Origin: Achromobacter sp. HZ34
GTDB lineage: Bacteria; Pseudomonadota; Gammaproteobacteria; Burkholderiales; Burkholderiaceae_B
Direction: 5' to 3'
NCBI RefSeq assembly: GCF_002209485.1
Contig: NZ_NJIX01000002.1
Location: forward strand, 1,151,074-1,215,073
DNA: 64,000 nucleotides
The notes beneath the pieces were generated by a model. It made no database searches. It worked only from the letters and a program-made list of their open reading frames with translations, and was not told where the DNA came from. Positions 8,261-15,763 of the stretch are shown here, in pieces. The position numbers and the translations under genes were made by a program. The stretch's first letter is position 1. Every line of letters begins with the position of its first letter.

Positions 8261-8314
8261 TGACCGACCATCTCGGCGTCCGGGAAAGAAGCCTGAGGCG
8301 TCCGGCAGCGCTGC

Positions 8315-9175
8315 CTACTCGTATTTCTTACCGTTCTCCAACAATTCGGGCGTACCGATCAAGGCATTGAGCTGGTCGAAGTCCAGCATCGAGTCGCGCC
8401 AGGGCGCGGTGCTGCCGTGTTCGCGCAGGCTGCCGTAGTAGCGCTGCAGCATGAATGAAACGGCGCGTGCGGTGCCGCCCGGGAAGATGACGATGGAAAA
8501 GCCCTTGGCACCCAGTTCCTGGGCGCTCTTGACCGGCGTCAGGCCGCCTTCGACCATATTGGCCAGCAGCGGCACCTTGCCCTTGAAGCGGCTGCAAGCA
8601 GCTGCCATCTGTTCGTCGGTACGCAGGGCCTCGACGAACACGGCGTCCACACCGCATTCACGGTACTGTTCCGCCCGGTCCAGGGCCGCTTCCAGGCCCT
8701 CCACGGCCACCGCGTCGGTGCGCGCCAGGATCAGCGTATCGGCGCTATGGCGTGCATCCAGGGCCGCCTTCAGCTTGCCGCACATTTCCCGTACCGGCAC
8801 CACGCTCTTGCCGGCCAGATGACCGCAGCGCTTGGGAAAGCCCTGGTCCTCCAGCTGGATCATCGCCGCGCCGGCCCGTTCGAAACCGCGCACGGTACGC
8901 TGGGTGTTCAGCGCATTGCCGAACCCGGTATCGCCATCGACGATCACGGGCGTCTGCACTCGCTCGGTAATGCGCGCCAGGGTCTGCTCGACTTCGCTAT
9001 AGGTCGTCAGGCCCACATCGGACCGGCCCAGACGGGTATAGGCGATGGACGCGCCCGACAAATACAAGGCGTCGAAACCGGCCTGCTCGGCGATCAAGGC
9101 GGAAAAGGCATCGTAGATGCCCGGGGCCAGAACGCAGTGGCCACTGGAGATTTTCTGTTTGAGGGTATTCGGCAT
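8315..9175 (-). CDS. Isocitrate lyase/PEP mutase superfamily lyase (methylisocitrate- or dimethylmalate-lyase type)
   Basis: 286 residues; the second of two adjacent ATGs (9175) has better spacing to GAGGAC. The KRCGH active-site motif of isocitrate/methylisocitrate lyases is present, along with VDGDTGFGNA (metal-binding Asp residues), AAMIQLEDQGFPKRCGH and LILARTDAVAVEGLEAALDRA. The family retro-aldol cleaves C2/C3-substituted malates to pyruvate plus a carboxylate. Its neighbours are a two-subunit aconitase-type hydratase rather than citrate synthase, so 2,3-dimethylmalate or a similar substituted malate is a better guess than propionate metabolism. It is last in the operon, 135 bp after the small hydratase subunit. 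Confidence 0.88.
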   Translation of the reverse strand: MPNTLKQKISSGHCVLAPGIYDAFSALIAEQAGFDALYLSGASIAYTRLGRSDVGLTTYSEVEQTLARITERVQTPVIVDGDTGFGNALNTQRTVRGFERAGAAMIQLEDQGFPKRCGHLAGKSVVPVREMCGKLKAALDARHSADTLILARTDAVAVEGLEAALDRAEQYRECGVDAVFVEALRTDEQMAAACSRFKGKVPLLANMVEGGLTPVKSAQELGAKGFSIVIFPGGTARAVSFMLQRYYGSLREHGSTAPWRDSMLDFDQLNALIGTPELLENGKKYE

Positions 9176-9256
9176 CATGTCCTCGTATCAGTCGGATGGG
9201 AAGCGCCGGCATCACACCCGGCGGAAATGATCATCAGGAAATATTCGGCCTGTTCA

Positions 9257-9295
9257 GGGCTTTTACCCCGGGCTTTCACCCCGGGCTTTCACCCC
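9257..9295. repeat. Three tandem 13-bp units
   Basis: GGGCTTTCACCCC occurs at 9270-9282 and 9283-9295, with one mismatch copy (GGGCTTTTACCCC) at 9257-9269, head to tail with no spacer. The array sits in the 135-bp spacer between the hydratase small subunit stop and the lyase start. Confidence 0.85.
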
Positions 9296-9310
9296 GAGGC
9301 CGTCACAACA

Positions 9311-9820
9311 TCAACGCATGGGATTCGCCTTCAGGCTGCCGTCGGCAAGACGGCGCTTGAGCTGCGGCAACAGGCCGCCGGCCTGCACCATGTCGCGCAG
9401 GAAATCGGGGATCGGTGCACAGGCCAGCGCCGTACCGTCGTCGCGCAACACGCGGCCGCCTTCCAGGTCCAGCCCGATGTGCTCACCCTCGGCCAGGATC
9501 TCGGCCTGCGGGCAGGTCAACAGCATCAAGCCGACATTGAAGGCGTTGCGGAAATACAAGCCGCTGTAGTTGGGCGCGATCACCGCGCTGATGCCCAACG
9601 TCACCAGCGCGGCCGCGGCCTGCTCGCGCGACGAACCGATGCCGAAGCCGGGCCCCGCCACCAGCACATCGCCGGGCCGCACTTGGGCGGCAAACTCGGG
9701 CCGCACGCGCTCCAGGCAATGTTGCGCGATTTCCTCGATGCTGAATTTCATGTAGGCGCCAGGCGCCAGTTGATCGGTATCGACGTCGGCGCCCAAGCGC
9801 CATACTCGGTGGGAATTCAT
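9311..9820 (-). CDS. Aconitase/isopropylmalate-dehydratase-type small subunit
   Basis: 169 residues from ATG 9820 (Shine-Dalgarno AGGAGG, 6 bp spacing). It has the swivel-domain motifs DVDTDQLAPGAYM and GPGFGIGSSREQAA (the G-SSRE substrate loop), and ISAVIAPNYSGLYFRNAFNVGL. The protein partners the large subunit encoded 13 bp upstream to hydrate or isomerise an unsaturated dicarboxylate. In this operon the most likely job is to supply the hydroxyacid cleaved by the following lyase. Length is normal for LeuD/DmdB-type subunits. Confidence 0.9.
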   Translation of the reverse strand: MNSHRVWRLGADVDTDQLAPGAYMKFSIEEIAQHCLERVRPEFAAQVRPGDVLVAGPGFGIGSSREQAAAALVTLGISAVIAPNYSGLYFRNAFNVGLMLLTCPQAEILAEGEHIGLDLEGGRVLRDDGTALACAPIPDFLRDMVQAGGLLPQLKRRLADGSLKANPMR

Positions 9821-9833
9821 CGCTGTCCTCCTG

Positions 9834-11105
9834 TCAAGCCAGCATGTCGCGCGGATCCGCCAGGCGGCCGGCGACGGCGGCAGCGGCCACCGTGTAAGGG
9901 GAAGCCAGATAGACCTGCGCCGTGCGCGCGCCCATGCGGCCCTGGAAATTACGTGCAGTGGAAGCCACCACATTGGCCCCTTCTGGAATGGAGCCGCCGT
10001 AGCCCGAACAGGCGCCACAGGAATTGGGCAGCAGCTGCGCGCCTGCCTGCATCAGGATCTCCATGGTGCCTTCTTGCGCCGCCTGCTGTTGCGCCTGCGC
10101 GCTGGCGGGCGCCACCATCAGCGTCACGCCGGCCGCTACGCGCCGGCCCTTCAGCACCTGCGCGGCGGCGCGCAGGTCTTCCAGCTTGGCGCCCGTACAG
10201 GCGCCGATATAGGCCACCTGCATGGGAACAGGCTCGTAGTCGCCGATCGGCCGCGAATTGGCCGGGCTGTGCGGCGCCGCCACATGGGGCGCCAGCGTGG
10301 CGGCGTCGAAGTCGTAGCGCTCCGCCGTCGCATCCGGGTCGGATTGCCAATGGTCGATATCGATGGCGGCGGCATCCGCGACGCCCGCCTGCGCCAGGTA
10401 CGCCACGGTTTTCTCGTCGGGCGCCACCAGGCCAACCTGGGAACCGATTTCCGCCGACATGTTCGACAACGTCATGCGTTCCTGCATCGACAGGGCACGC
10501 ACGGCATCGCCGCAGAATTCCACCGCCTGGTAATTGCCGCCGTTCATGCCGAAGCGGCCGATCATGTGCAGCATCATGTCCTTGGCCGTCACACCCGGCG
10601 TCAAGGCATTGTTCCAGCACATCATCATGGTGCGCGGTACCTGCACCCAGATCTCGCCGGTGGCGACCACGCCCAGCATCTCGGTACTACCGACGCCGAA
10701 CATATAGGCGCCGAAAGCGCCGCCGGTGGGTGAATGCGAGTCGCCCCCCACGCACAGCATGCCGGGCCGGATATGGCCGTGTTCAGGTACCACCACGTGG
10801 CAGATGCCGATGCTGTCGTAGACATGCGGCAGGGACTGTTCCACCGCCCACTCGCGGGCGATACGCACGATGCGGCGCGACTCGTCGTCGGCCTCGGGCA
10901 CGTAGTGGTCCATGACCAGAACGACTTTCTCGCGGTCCCAGATGCCCGTGCCCAAGGCTTCGAGCATGGGCTTCAGGCGGCGCGGACCACTGGAATCATG
11001 GAACATCGCCAGGTCGACGCGGCAGGTCAGGATGTCGCCCGGAACGACGGCGTCGCGGCCGCTGGCGGCCGCCAACAGTTTCTGGGCAAGAGTCTGTGCA
11101 GGCAT
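9834..11105 (-). CDS. Aconitase/isopropylmalate-dehydratase-type large subunit (4Fe-4S)
   Basis: 423 residues from ATG 11105 with GAGAGG upstream; the open frame to 11246 lacks a start signal. It shows VVPEHGHIRPGMLCVGGDSHSPTGG and AFGAYMFGVGSTEM (aconitase signature 1). The three cluster cysteines appear as one in YIGACTGAKLEDL and two in NSCGACSGYGG. The enzyme adds water across a C=C of a dicarboxylate. It shares the HacA/LeuC/DmdA fold, and sequence alone does not fix the substrate. Genes on either side (GntR regulator, Bug protein, small subunit, lyase) argue for a dedicated catabolic operon rather than leucine synthesis. Confidence 0.9.
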   Translation of the reverse strand: MPAQTLAQKLLAAASGRDAVVPGDILTCRVDLAMFHDSSGPRRLKPMLEALGTGIWDREKVVLVMDHYVPEADDESRRIVRIAREWAVEQSLPHVYDSIGICHVVVPEHGHIRPGMLCVGGDSHSPTGGAFGAYMFGVGSTEMLGVVATGEIWVQVPRTMMMCWNNALTPGVTAKDMMLHMIGRFGMNGGNYQAVEFCGDAVRALSMQERMTLSNMSAEIGSQVGLVAPDEKTVAYLAQAGVADAAAIDIDHWQSDPDATAERYDFDAATLAPHVAAPHSPANSRPIGDYEPVPMQVAYIGACTGAKLEDLRAAAQVLKGRRVAAGVTLMVAPASAQAQQQAAQEGTMEILMQAGAQLLPNSCGACSGYGGSIPEGANVVASTARNFQGRMGARTAQVYLASPYTVAAAAVAGRLADPRDMLA

Positions 11106-11121
11106 GGTGAGCCTCTCGAAA

Positions 11122-11910
11122 TCAGTGACGCCTGGCACCGGCGGGAGCCGCCGGCAACCAGACGGGAGTGCCCGACGTTTCATGCGCCTGCATGTCCAGG
11201 CGATATTCGAAACGATCGGGCCGGTAGCGGGCGTCCAGGTATTCAACCGGACGGCCGCTGGTATCGCGCACCAGTCGGCGGATATTCAGCAAGGCGGACG
11301 CAACAGGCACTTGCAGGGCCTGCGCGCTGTCCGGATCGGCCATGACGGCGGTCACCGTCTGCTCCGCGCCCATGACGCGTATGCCCAGGTCGCCAAAGAT
11401 CTGCAACAACGGCTTGCTGCCCAGCGCCTTGCGCGAGATCCGCTTGCCGATGGCGTCCGGCACATAAGTCTGCAGATAGGAGAACACCGCGTCCTCATAG
11501 CTGCGCACCCGCACGGAACGATGCACCGGCGCGCCCACGGGCACCTCCAGGCGGCCCGCCACCGCGGGGGACGCCGGCTCGACCGCCAGTTCCAGCAGCT
11601 TGACCTGCGTATGCATGCCCATGCGGGAAAGATGCATCATCAGGGCATCGACGCTGGCGCCCTGCTGCGGCGTGGCCATCTCGGCCGGCGCCTGCGCGAA
11701 GGTGCCGCGCCCTTGCCGCCGTGACACCAGGCCGTCCGCCGCCAGCGTATCCATGGCGCGCCGCACCGTCAGGCGCGATACGCCGTAGGTTTCCGCCAGC
11801 GCATGTTCACCGGGCAGCGCTTCGTCACCGAAGTCGCCATCGAGCAGCCGCTGGCGCAGCAGCAGATAGACCTTGTGATAAAGCGGAAGCGGACTGGCGC
11901 CGTCACCCAT
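11122..11910 (-). CDS. GntR-family regulator, HutC/UTRA subfamily
   Basis: 262 residues. An N-terminal winged helix (PLYHKVYLLLRQRLLDGDF...LPGEHALAETYGVSRLTVRRAMDTLAADGLVSRRQGRGTF) is followed by a UTRA ligand domain with 'VPVGAPVHRSVRVRSYED' and 'VASALLNIRRLVRDTSGRPVEYLDARYRPDRFEY'. UTRA domains bind small effector acids and release the repressor. It sits inside the operon it probably controls, 4 bp after the Bug gene stop and 16 bp before the large hydratase subunit. A matching TTGTA/TACAA inverted repeat lies at the operon start. Confidence 0.93.
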   Translation of the reverse strand: MGDGASPLPLYHKVYLLLRQRLLDGDFGDEALPGEHALAETYGVSRLTVRRAMDTLAADGLVSRRQGRGTFAQAPAEMATPQQGASVDALMMHLSRMGMHTQVKLLELAVEPASPAVAGRLEVPVGAPVHRSVRVRSYEDAVFSYLQTYVPDAIGKRISRKALGSKPLLQIFGDLGIRVMGAEQTVTAVMADPDSAQALQVPVASALLNIRRLVRDTSGRPVEYLDARYRPDRFEYRLDMQAHETSGTPVWLPAAPAGARRH

Positions 11911-11914
11911 CGTC

Positions 11915-12886
11915 TTAGTCCGGTGTGGCGCCGGAGGCCTTGACCACTTCAGCGTAGCGGTCGATGTCCTCGCTGACGAACTGCTTCAAGCCTTCCGGCG
12001 TGCTGCTCATGGCCTGGGCCGATTCCTGTTCCAGCAGGCGCTGGAAGTCCGGATCGGCGACGGCCTTGCGTGCGGCGGCGTTGAGCTTTTCCAATGTTTC
12101 CGGCGGCAGCTTGGCCGGGCCGAACATGGCGAACCAGGCATTGGATTCGAAGCCCTTGATGGCGCTGCCGATCGGCGGCACATTGGGCAGCACGGCCAGC
12201 GGCTTGTTGCTGGTCACACCCAGCGCCTTCAGATTACCCGCCTTGATGTGGGGCAGCGCGTTCAGCGTGCTGGCGAACATCATGTCCACCTGGCCGCCGA
12301 GCAGGTCGGTGATGGCCGGGGTGGTGCCCTTGTAGGGCACGTTGACGATGTCCAGGCCGGCCATCAGCTTCATGCGCTCACCCGCCATGTGCAGGGAGGA
12401 ACCGATGCCGCCCAGCGCCATGGTGAACTTGCCAGGATGGGCCTTGGCCTCCTGGATCAGGCCGGCCATGTCGCTGGCGGGGAAGTCCTTGCGCACCACC
12501 AGTACGCTGGGCACGGAGGCCAGCATGCTGATCGGCGTGAAGTCCTTGCGCGGATCGAAGGGCAGGTTCTTGTACAGGGTGGCATTGATCGAGAAGCTGG
12601 TGAAGCTGACCAGCAGCGTATTGCCGTCCGCGGCGCTCTTGGCGACGTAGTCGGCGGCGATGTTGCCGCCGGCGCCCGGGCGGTTCTCGATGATCACACT
12701 GCGGCCGAGTTCCTTGGACATCTTGGCGCCGATGCTGCGGGCGACGGTATCCGTGGTGCCTCCGGGCGGCGCGCCGACGACGAGCCGGATCGGTTGGCCC
12801 TGGGCCTGGACGGTGGTGAGCGGGGAAAGTGTTGCCACGATGGCCGTGGCGGCCGCGAGCATGAGGACACGGCGAGGGATTGCCAT
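11915..12886 (-). CDS. Bug-family tripartite tricarboxylate transporter substrate-binding protein
   Basis: 323 residues from ATG 12886 (AGGAGA 6 bp upstream). The signal peptide covers roughly residues 1-28 (RRVLMLAAATAIVATLSPL...QAQ). The Bug core follows: 'IRLVVGAPPGGTTDTVARSIGAKM', 'VIIENRPGAGGNIAADYVAK' and 'NVPYKGTTPAITDLLGGQVDMMF'. Bug proteins capture dicarboxylates and similar acids in the periplasm. No TctA/TctB membrane genes are in the window, so it must share them with another locus or act as a sensor. It is first in the operon with GntR, the hydratase subunits and the lyase. Confidence 0.93.
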   Translation of the reverse strand: MAIPRRVLMLAAATAIVATLSPLTTVQAQGQPIRLVVGAPPGGTTDTVARSIGAKMSKELGRSVIIENRPGAGGNIAADYVAKSAADGNTLLVSFTSFSINATLYKNLPFDPRKDFTPISMLASVPSVLVVRKDFPASDMAGLIQEAKAHPGKFTMALGGIGSSLHMAGERMKLMAGLDIVNVPYKGTTPAITDLLGGQVDMMFASTLNALPHIKAGNLKALGVTSNKPLAVLPNVPPIGSAIKGFESNAWFAMFGPAKLPPETLEKLNAAARKAVADPDFQRLLEQESAQAMSSTPEGLKQFVSEDIDRYAEVVKASGATPD

Positions 12887-12899
12887 GGTGTCTCCTGTA

Positions 12900-12925
12900 T
12901 AGTTGTACTGATAAGCATACAACTA
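12900..12925. promoter_or_regulatory. Candidate GntR/HutC operator of the lyase operon
   Basis: TAGTTGTA and TACAACTA form a perfect inverted repeat with a 10-bp spacer, 13 bp upstream of the Bug gene start codon. TTGTA...TACAA half-sites suit HutC-subfamily repressors, and the operon encodes one. The binding claim is inference. Confidence 0.55.
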
Positions 12926-13013
12926 GAGGCGGACCTGTACAAGCGCGGGTTTTCCAAGGCGAGCCATTCATATGTGCCGTATTACGTGGCAACTTCTTCA
13001 GCGCGGCAGCTTC

Positions 13014-13931
13014 CTATCCTGGCAGGGATAAAGGAACGGCGAAGATGCGCGCCTGGCTGTCCAGCCAGCGGCTGAAGAGATGCGCTTCGCTGCTGGCCGA
13101 GGGATTCATGCCGTAGTAGTACCGGCCCATGGGCAGGCGCAAATCGGGCAGCGGACAGGCCAGCCGGCCTTCGGCCAGATCGTTGGCCAGCAGGGACACC
13201 GGGGCGATGGTAAAGCCCAGTCCGTCGATGGCGGCCTGCAGCACGAAGTGGGAATGGTCGAACAGGATCTGCGCCTTGGGCCGCAAGCGCCGGATGCCGA
13301 GATGCCTCTTCCAGTCGTCCCAATCCGTCCTGCGGGTCTTCGCCAGCAAAAGCGTGAGCGATGCCAGGGCAGCCGGTGCGTCGATGCCACGCATCAGGCG
13401 CGGCGCGCCCACCAGCAGGGCTTCGTCTTCCAGAAAGGGATGCATGTCCAGCGTGTCAGGCCAGTGCTCCAGGCCGCGCCGGATGGCGATGTCGTAAGAC
13501 GCGTCCGTGGCAGTGGGCGCGGCGGGGACATTCAGCGGTGCAATGCTGGTGAGTATCCGCGGCTCGATGCCAGGATATTGCGCGACGAAATCCGACAGGC
13601 GTGGAATCAGCCAACGTACCGCGAAGGTAGGCCGCACATTGATCCGCACGGTCCTGCCCGCGGCCTGTGCCATGACTTCGCGTGCCGCTGCCGTAACCTG
13701 GTCCAGGGCCGGGCCGGCCTCCGCCAGGAACTGCTGGCCAGCCGCCGTCAGGCGTACTAGCCGCACACGTCGCTCGAACAGCGCCACGCCCAGGAAGTCT
13801 TCCAGCGTCTTGACCTGCCGGCTGATGGCGCCATGCGTCACGTGCAGGTCGACGGCGGCCAGGGTGAAACTCTGGCGACGCGCCGCCGCCAGGAAAGCAC
13901 GCACGGCATTCAGAGGGAGTTGGGCAGCCAT
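13014..13931 (-). CDS. LysR-type transcriptional regulator (GcvA-like)
   Basis: 305 residues if started at ATG 13931 (AAQLPLNAVRAFLAAARRQSF); the frame is open to 13961 and starts at 13952 or 13961 cannot be excluded. The helix-turn-helix is 'SFTLAAVDLHVTHGAISRQVKTLEDFLGVALFERRVRLVRLTAAG', the GcvA/AmpR-like version with H-G-A-I-S-R. A standard LysR effector domain follows with 'TVRINVRPTFAVRWLIPRLSDF'. It is divergent from an MFS transporter at 13989 and probably controls it. No other target is apparent. Confidence 0.92.
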   Translation of the reverse strand: MAAQLPLNAVRAFLAAARRQSFTLAAVDLHVTHGAISRQVKTLEDFLGVALFERRVRLVRLTAAGQQFLAEAGPALDQVTAAAREVMAQAAGRTVRINVRPTFAVRWLIPRLSDFVAQYPGIEPRILTSIAPLNVPAAPTATDASYDIAIRRGLEHWPDTLDMHPFLEDEALLVGAPRLMRGIDAPAALASLTLLLAKTRRTDWDDWKRHLGIRRLRPKAQILFDHSHFVLQAAIDGLGFTIAPVSLLANDLAEGRLACPLPDLRLPMGRYYYGMNPSASSEAHLFSRWLDSQARIFAVPLSLPG

Positions 13932-13988
13932 GCGTGAGATTTTATCACTCATGATCCGCACGATTCTCGTTTGTCATCGCGGTGAAAT

Positions 13989-15230
13989 ATGCGCACCATG
14001 GCGGCCATCATGAAAAACACCGCAGCGGTTCCCGACGCATCCCCCGATACCGGCACCCGCGCCGCCCCCGGCGAGTCCGCCGCAAAGGCCATGGCGGGGG
14101 CAAGCACGGAGGCCGCCAGGGACGCCACCATCAACGCCAATTCGCGCCGCGCCGCCGCGACGCTGGCGCTGACGTTGCCTGGCGACACCGTGCTGTACCT
14201 GCTGCTGCCGATGTACGCGGCGCAATTCGACGTGACGCTGGCGCAAGCCGGCATGCTGCTGGCGGCGAACCGCCTGGTGCGCATCGCCGGGTATGGCTGG
14301 GTGGCGCGCTTCTATGCACGGCACGGCGACCGTCCGACCTGCATGTTGGCGGCGCTGGCGGCGACGATCAGCGCGCTGGGCTATGCCACCCTGTCCGGCT
14401 TCTGGGCGCTGGTGCCGCTGCGCCTGCTGTGGGGGCTGGCCTTCGCGGCGCTGAACCTGTCGACGCAGGCGATGGCCACGGCCGATCCTCGCGGATCGGC
14501 GCGGCGCAACGGCCGCTCGCGCGCCATCATCGCCATCGGACCCGTGGTCGCGCTGCCACTGGGGGCATGGTGCGCCGATATGTGGGGGCCGCGCGTGATC
14601 TTCTTCGTCCTGACGCTGGCGGCGCTGGCTGGCGTGGCGGCCGCGCGTCACCTGCCTGCCCACCCGCACCCCGTCCCTTCGACGCCACGCCGCCTGCGCC
14701 TGCCCGGCAGCCTGGATACCTGGTCATTCCTGGAAGGCTTCACCCTGGATGGCCTGTTCATCATCGGGCTGTCCTACCTGGGCAAGGATCTGATGCCTGC
14801 CGGTTCGGTCATCGTGGCCGGCGCGGTGCTGGCACTGCGCTACCTGGGCGAGATCGTGCTCAGCCCCATCGGCGGCCGCATGGCCGAACGCTACGGCGCC
14901 GAACGCCTGCTGGTGAGCCTGTCGCTGTTGACGGCGGTGGTGCTGGTGGGTTTCGGCGCGGGCTGGATATGGAGCTGCGCCGCCGCCATCGTGGTGCTGC
15001 GCGCCTTGCAACTGCCCCTGTTGCCGCCCATCGTCGCCATGCGCACCCCGGGACCGGGCCGCGTGCAGGCGCTGGCGGCGCGTTCCGTGTGGCGCGATAT
15101 CGGCGCGGGCACCGGGCCTTTGCTGGCCGGCCTGGTGCTGCCGCTCGTGGCGCCCGTGTGGATCTACACCGTCCCCGCCATCCTGCTGGCCCTGGCCGCG
15201 CTGGCCTGCGTGCGGCGGCCGGCGGCCTAG
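13989..15230 (+). CDS. MFS transporter
   Basis: 413 residues. A long Ala/Gly/Asp-rich N-terminal tail of ~55 residues precedes the first membrane segment (LALTLPGDTVLYLLLPMYAAQF), and about twelve hydrophobic segments follow. The loop 2-3 signature is recognisable as 'RIAGYGWVARFYARHGDRP'. The substrate cannot be told from sequence. It is divergent from the LysR gene, with only 57 bp between the starts, so the two promoters overlap. The tail may be shorter if a downstream ATG is used (for example within AKAMAGAS). Confidence 0.85.
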   Translation: MRTMAAIMKNTAAVPDASPDTGTRAAPGESAAKAMAGASTEAARDATINANSRRAAATLALTLPGDTVLYLLLPMYAAQFDVTLAQAGMLLAANRLVRIAGYGWVARFYARHGDRPTCMLAALAATISALGYATLSGFWALVPLRLLWGLAFAALNLSTQAMATADPRGSARRNGRSRAIIAIGPVVALPLGAWCADMWGPRVIFFVLTLAALAGVAAARHLPAHPHPVPSTPRRLRLPGSLDTWSFLEGFTLDGLFIIGLSYLGKDLMPAGSVIVAGAVLALRYLGEIVLSPIGGRMAERYGAERLLVSLSLLTAVVLVGFGAGWIWSCAAAIVVLRALQLPLLPPIVAMRTPGPGRVQALAARSVWRDIGAGTGPLLAGLVLPLVAPVWIYTVPAILLALAALACVRRPAA

Positions 15231-15286
15231 CACTGGGCCGGCGCAGGATCCCGCGCCCGGGTTGCCAGGCTGCCGCCAGCGCAGCG

Positions 15287-15727
15287 TCAAGCCCGCAGTT
15301 GCTGCGCCATGGCCTGCAGGGCCAGGGTGTAGCCCTGCACGCCCAAGCCCGCGATCACGCCTGTGGCCACGGTCGAAATGAGCGAATGCCGATATAGCTC
15401 ATCGCGTTTGTGGATATTGGTGATGTGCACCTCGATCAAGGGCCGGCTCTGCAACTTGGCGCCATCCAGCACCGGCACGGAGAAAAAGGAAAAACCGGCG
15501 GGATTGAGGATGACGCCGGCATTCGCCTCGAACGCCTCCTGCAGCCAGTCGACCATCACGGATTCGCTATTGGTCTGGCGGAAATGGCAGCGCAGGCCCA
15601 GGGTCTCGGCCAGCGCCATGACGTCGGCTTCAATCTGCGCCAAGGTGGTGTGGCCGTATAGATGCGGCTCGCGCTTGCCCAGCATGTTGAGGTTGGGACC
15701 GTTCAGTACGTATACGAGTTCGGACAT
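15287..15727 (-). CDS. Type II 3-dehydroquinate dehydratase homologue with altered active site
   Basis: 146 residues, normal AroQ length. The N-terminal NGPNLNMLGKREPHLYG keeps the catalytic Tyr loop, and EVHITNIHKRDE and YRHSLIS keep the catalytic His and the Arg. Two substrate segments are changed: the usual QSNHEGELV is QTNSESVMV, and the usual NPxAYTHTS is NPAGFSFFS, which loses the His/Thr pair. The protein may therefore act on a different but related cyclic acid. It lies 36 bp downstream of an MHS-type transporter on the same strand, an arrangement that suggests an uptake-plus-dehydration pair under the divergent IclR regulator. Confidence 0.85.
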   Translation of the reverse strand: MSELVYVLNGPNLNMLGKREPHLYGHTTLAQIEADVMALAETLGLRCHFRQTNSESVMVDWLQEAFEANAGVILNPAGFSFFSVPVLDGAKLQSRPLIEVHITNIHKRDELYRHSLISTVATGVIAGLGVQGYTLALQAMAQQLRA

Positions 15728-15763
15728 GGTGTTCTGCTTGTCGTGTTGCGATGGAAATACGGT

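Noticed and set aside
7981..8271. 97-residue extension of the MGNS gene upstream of ATG 7980
   Set aside because: It would run through the terminator and the three hairpins and removes the good start signal at 7980.
8747..10915. 722-codon plus-strand frame over the lyase and hydratase genes
   Set aside because: The minus strand has Fe-S cysteines, KRCGH and other signatures in the same region; the plus frame is Arg/Pro/Ala-rich shadow.
15287..15727. The AroQ homologue as the housekeeping shikimate-pathway enzyme
   Set aside because: Changed substrate loops and the transporter/IclR context argue for a catabolic paralogue.
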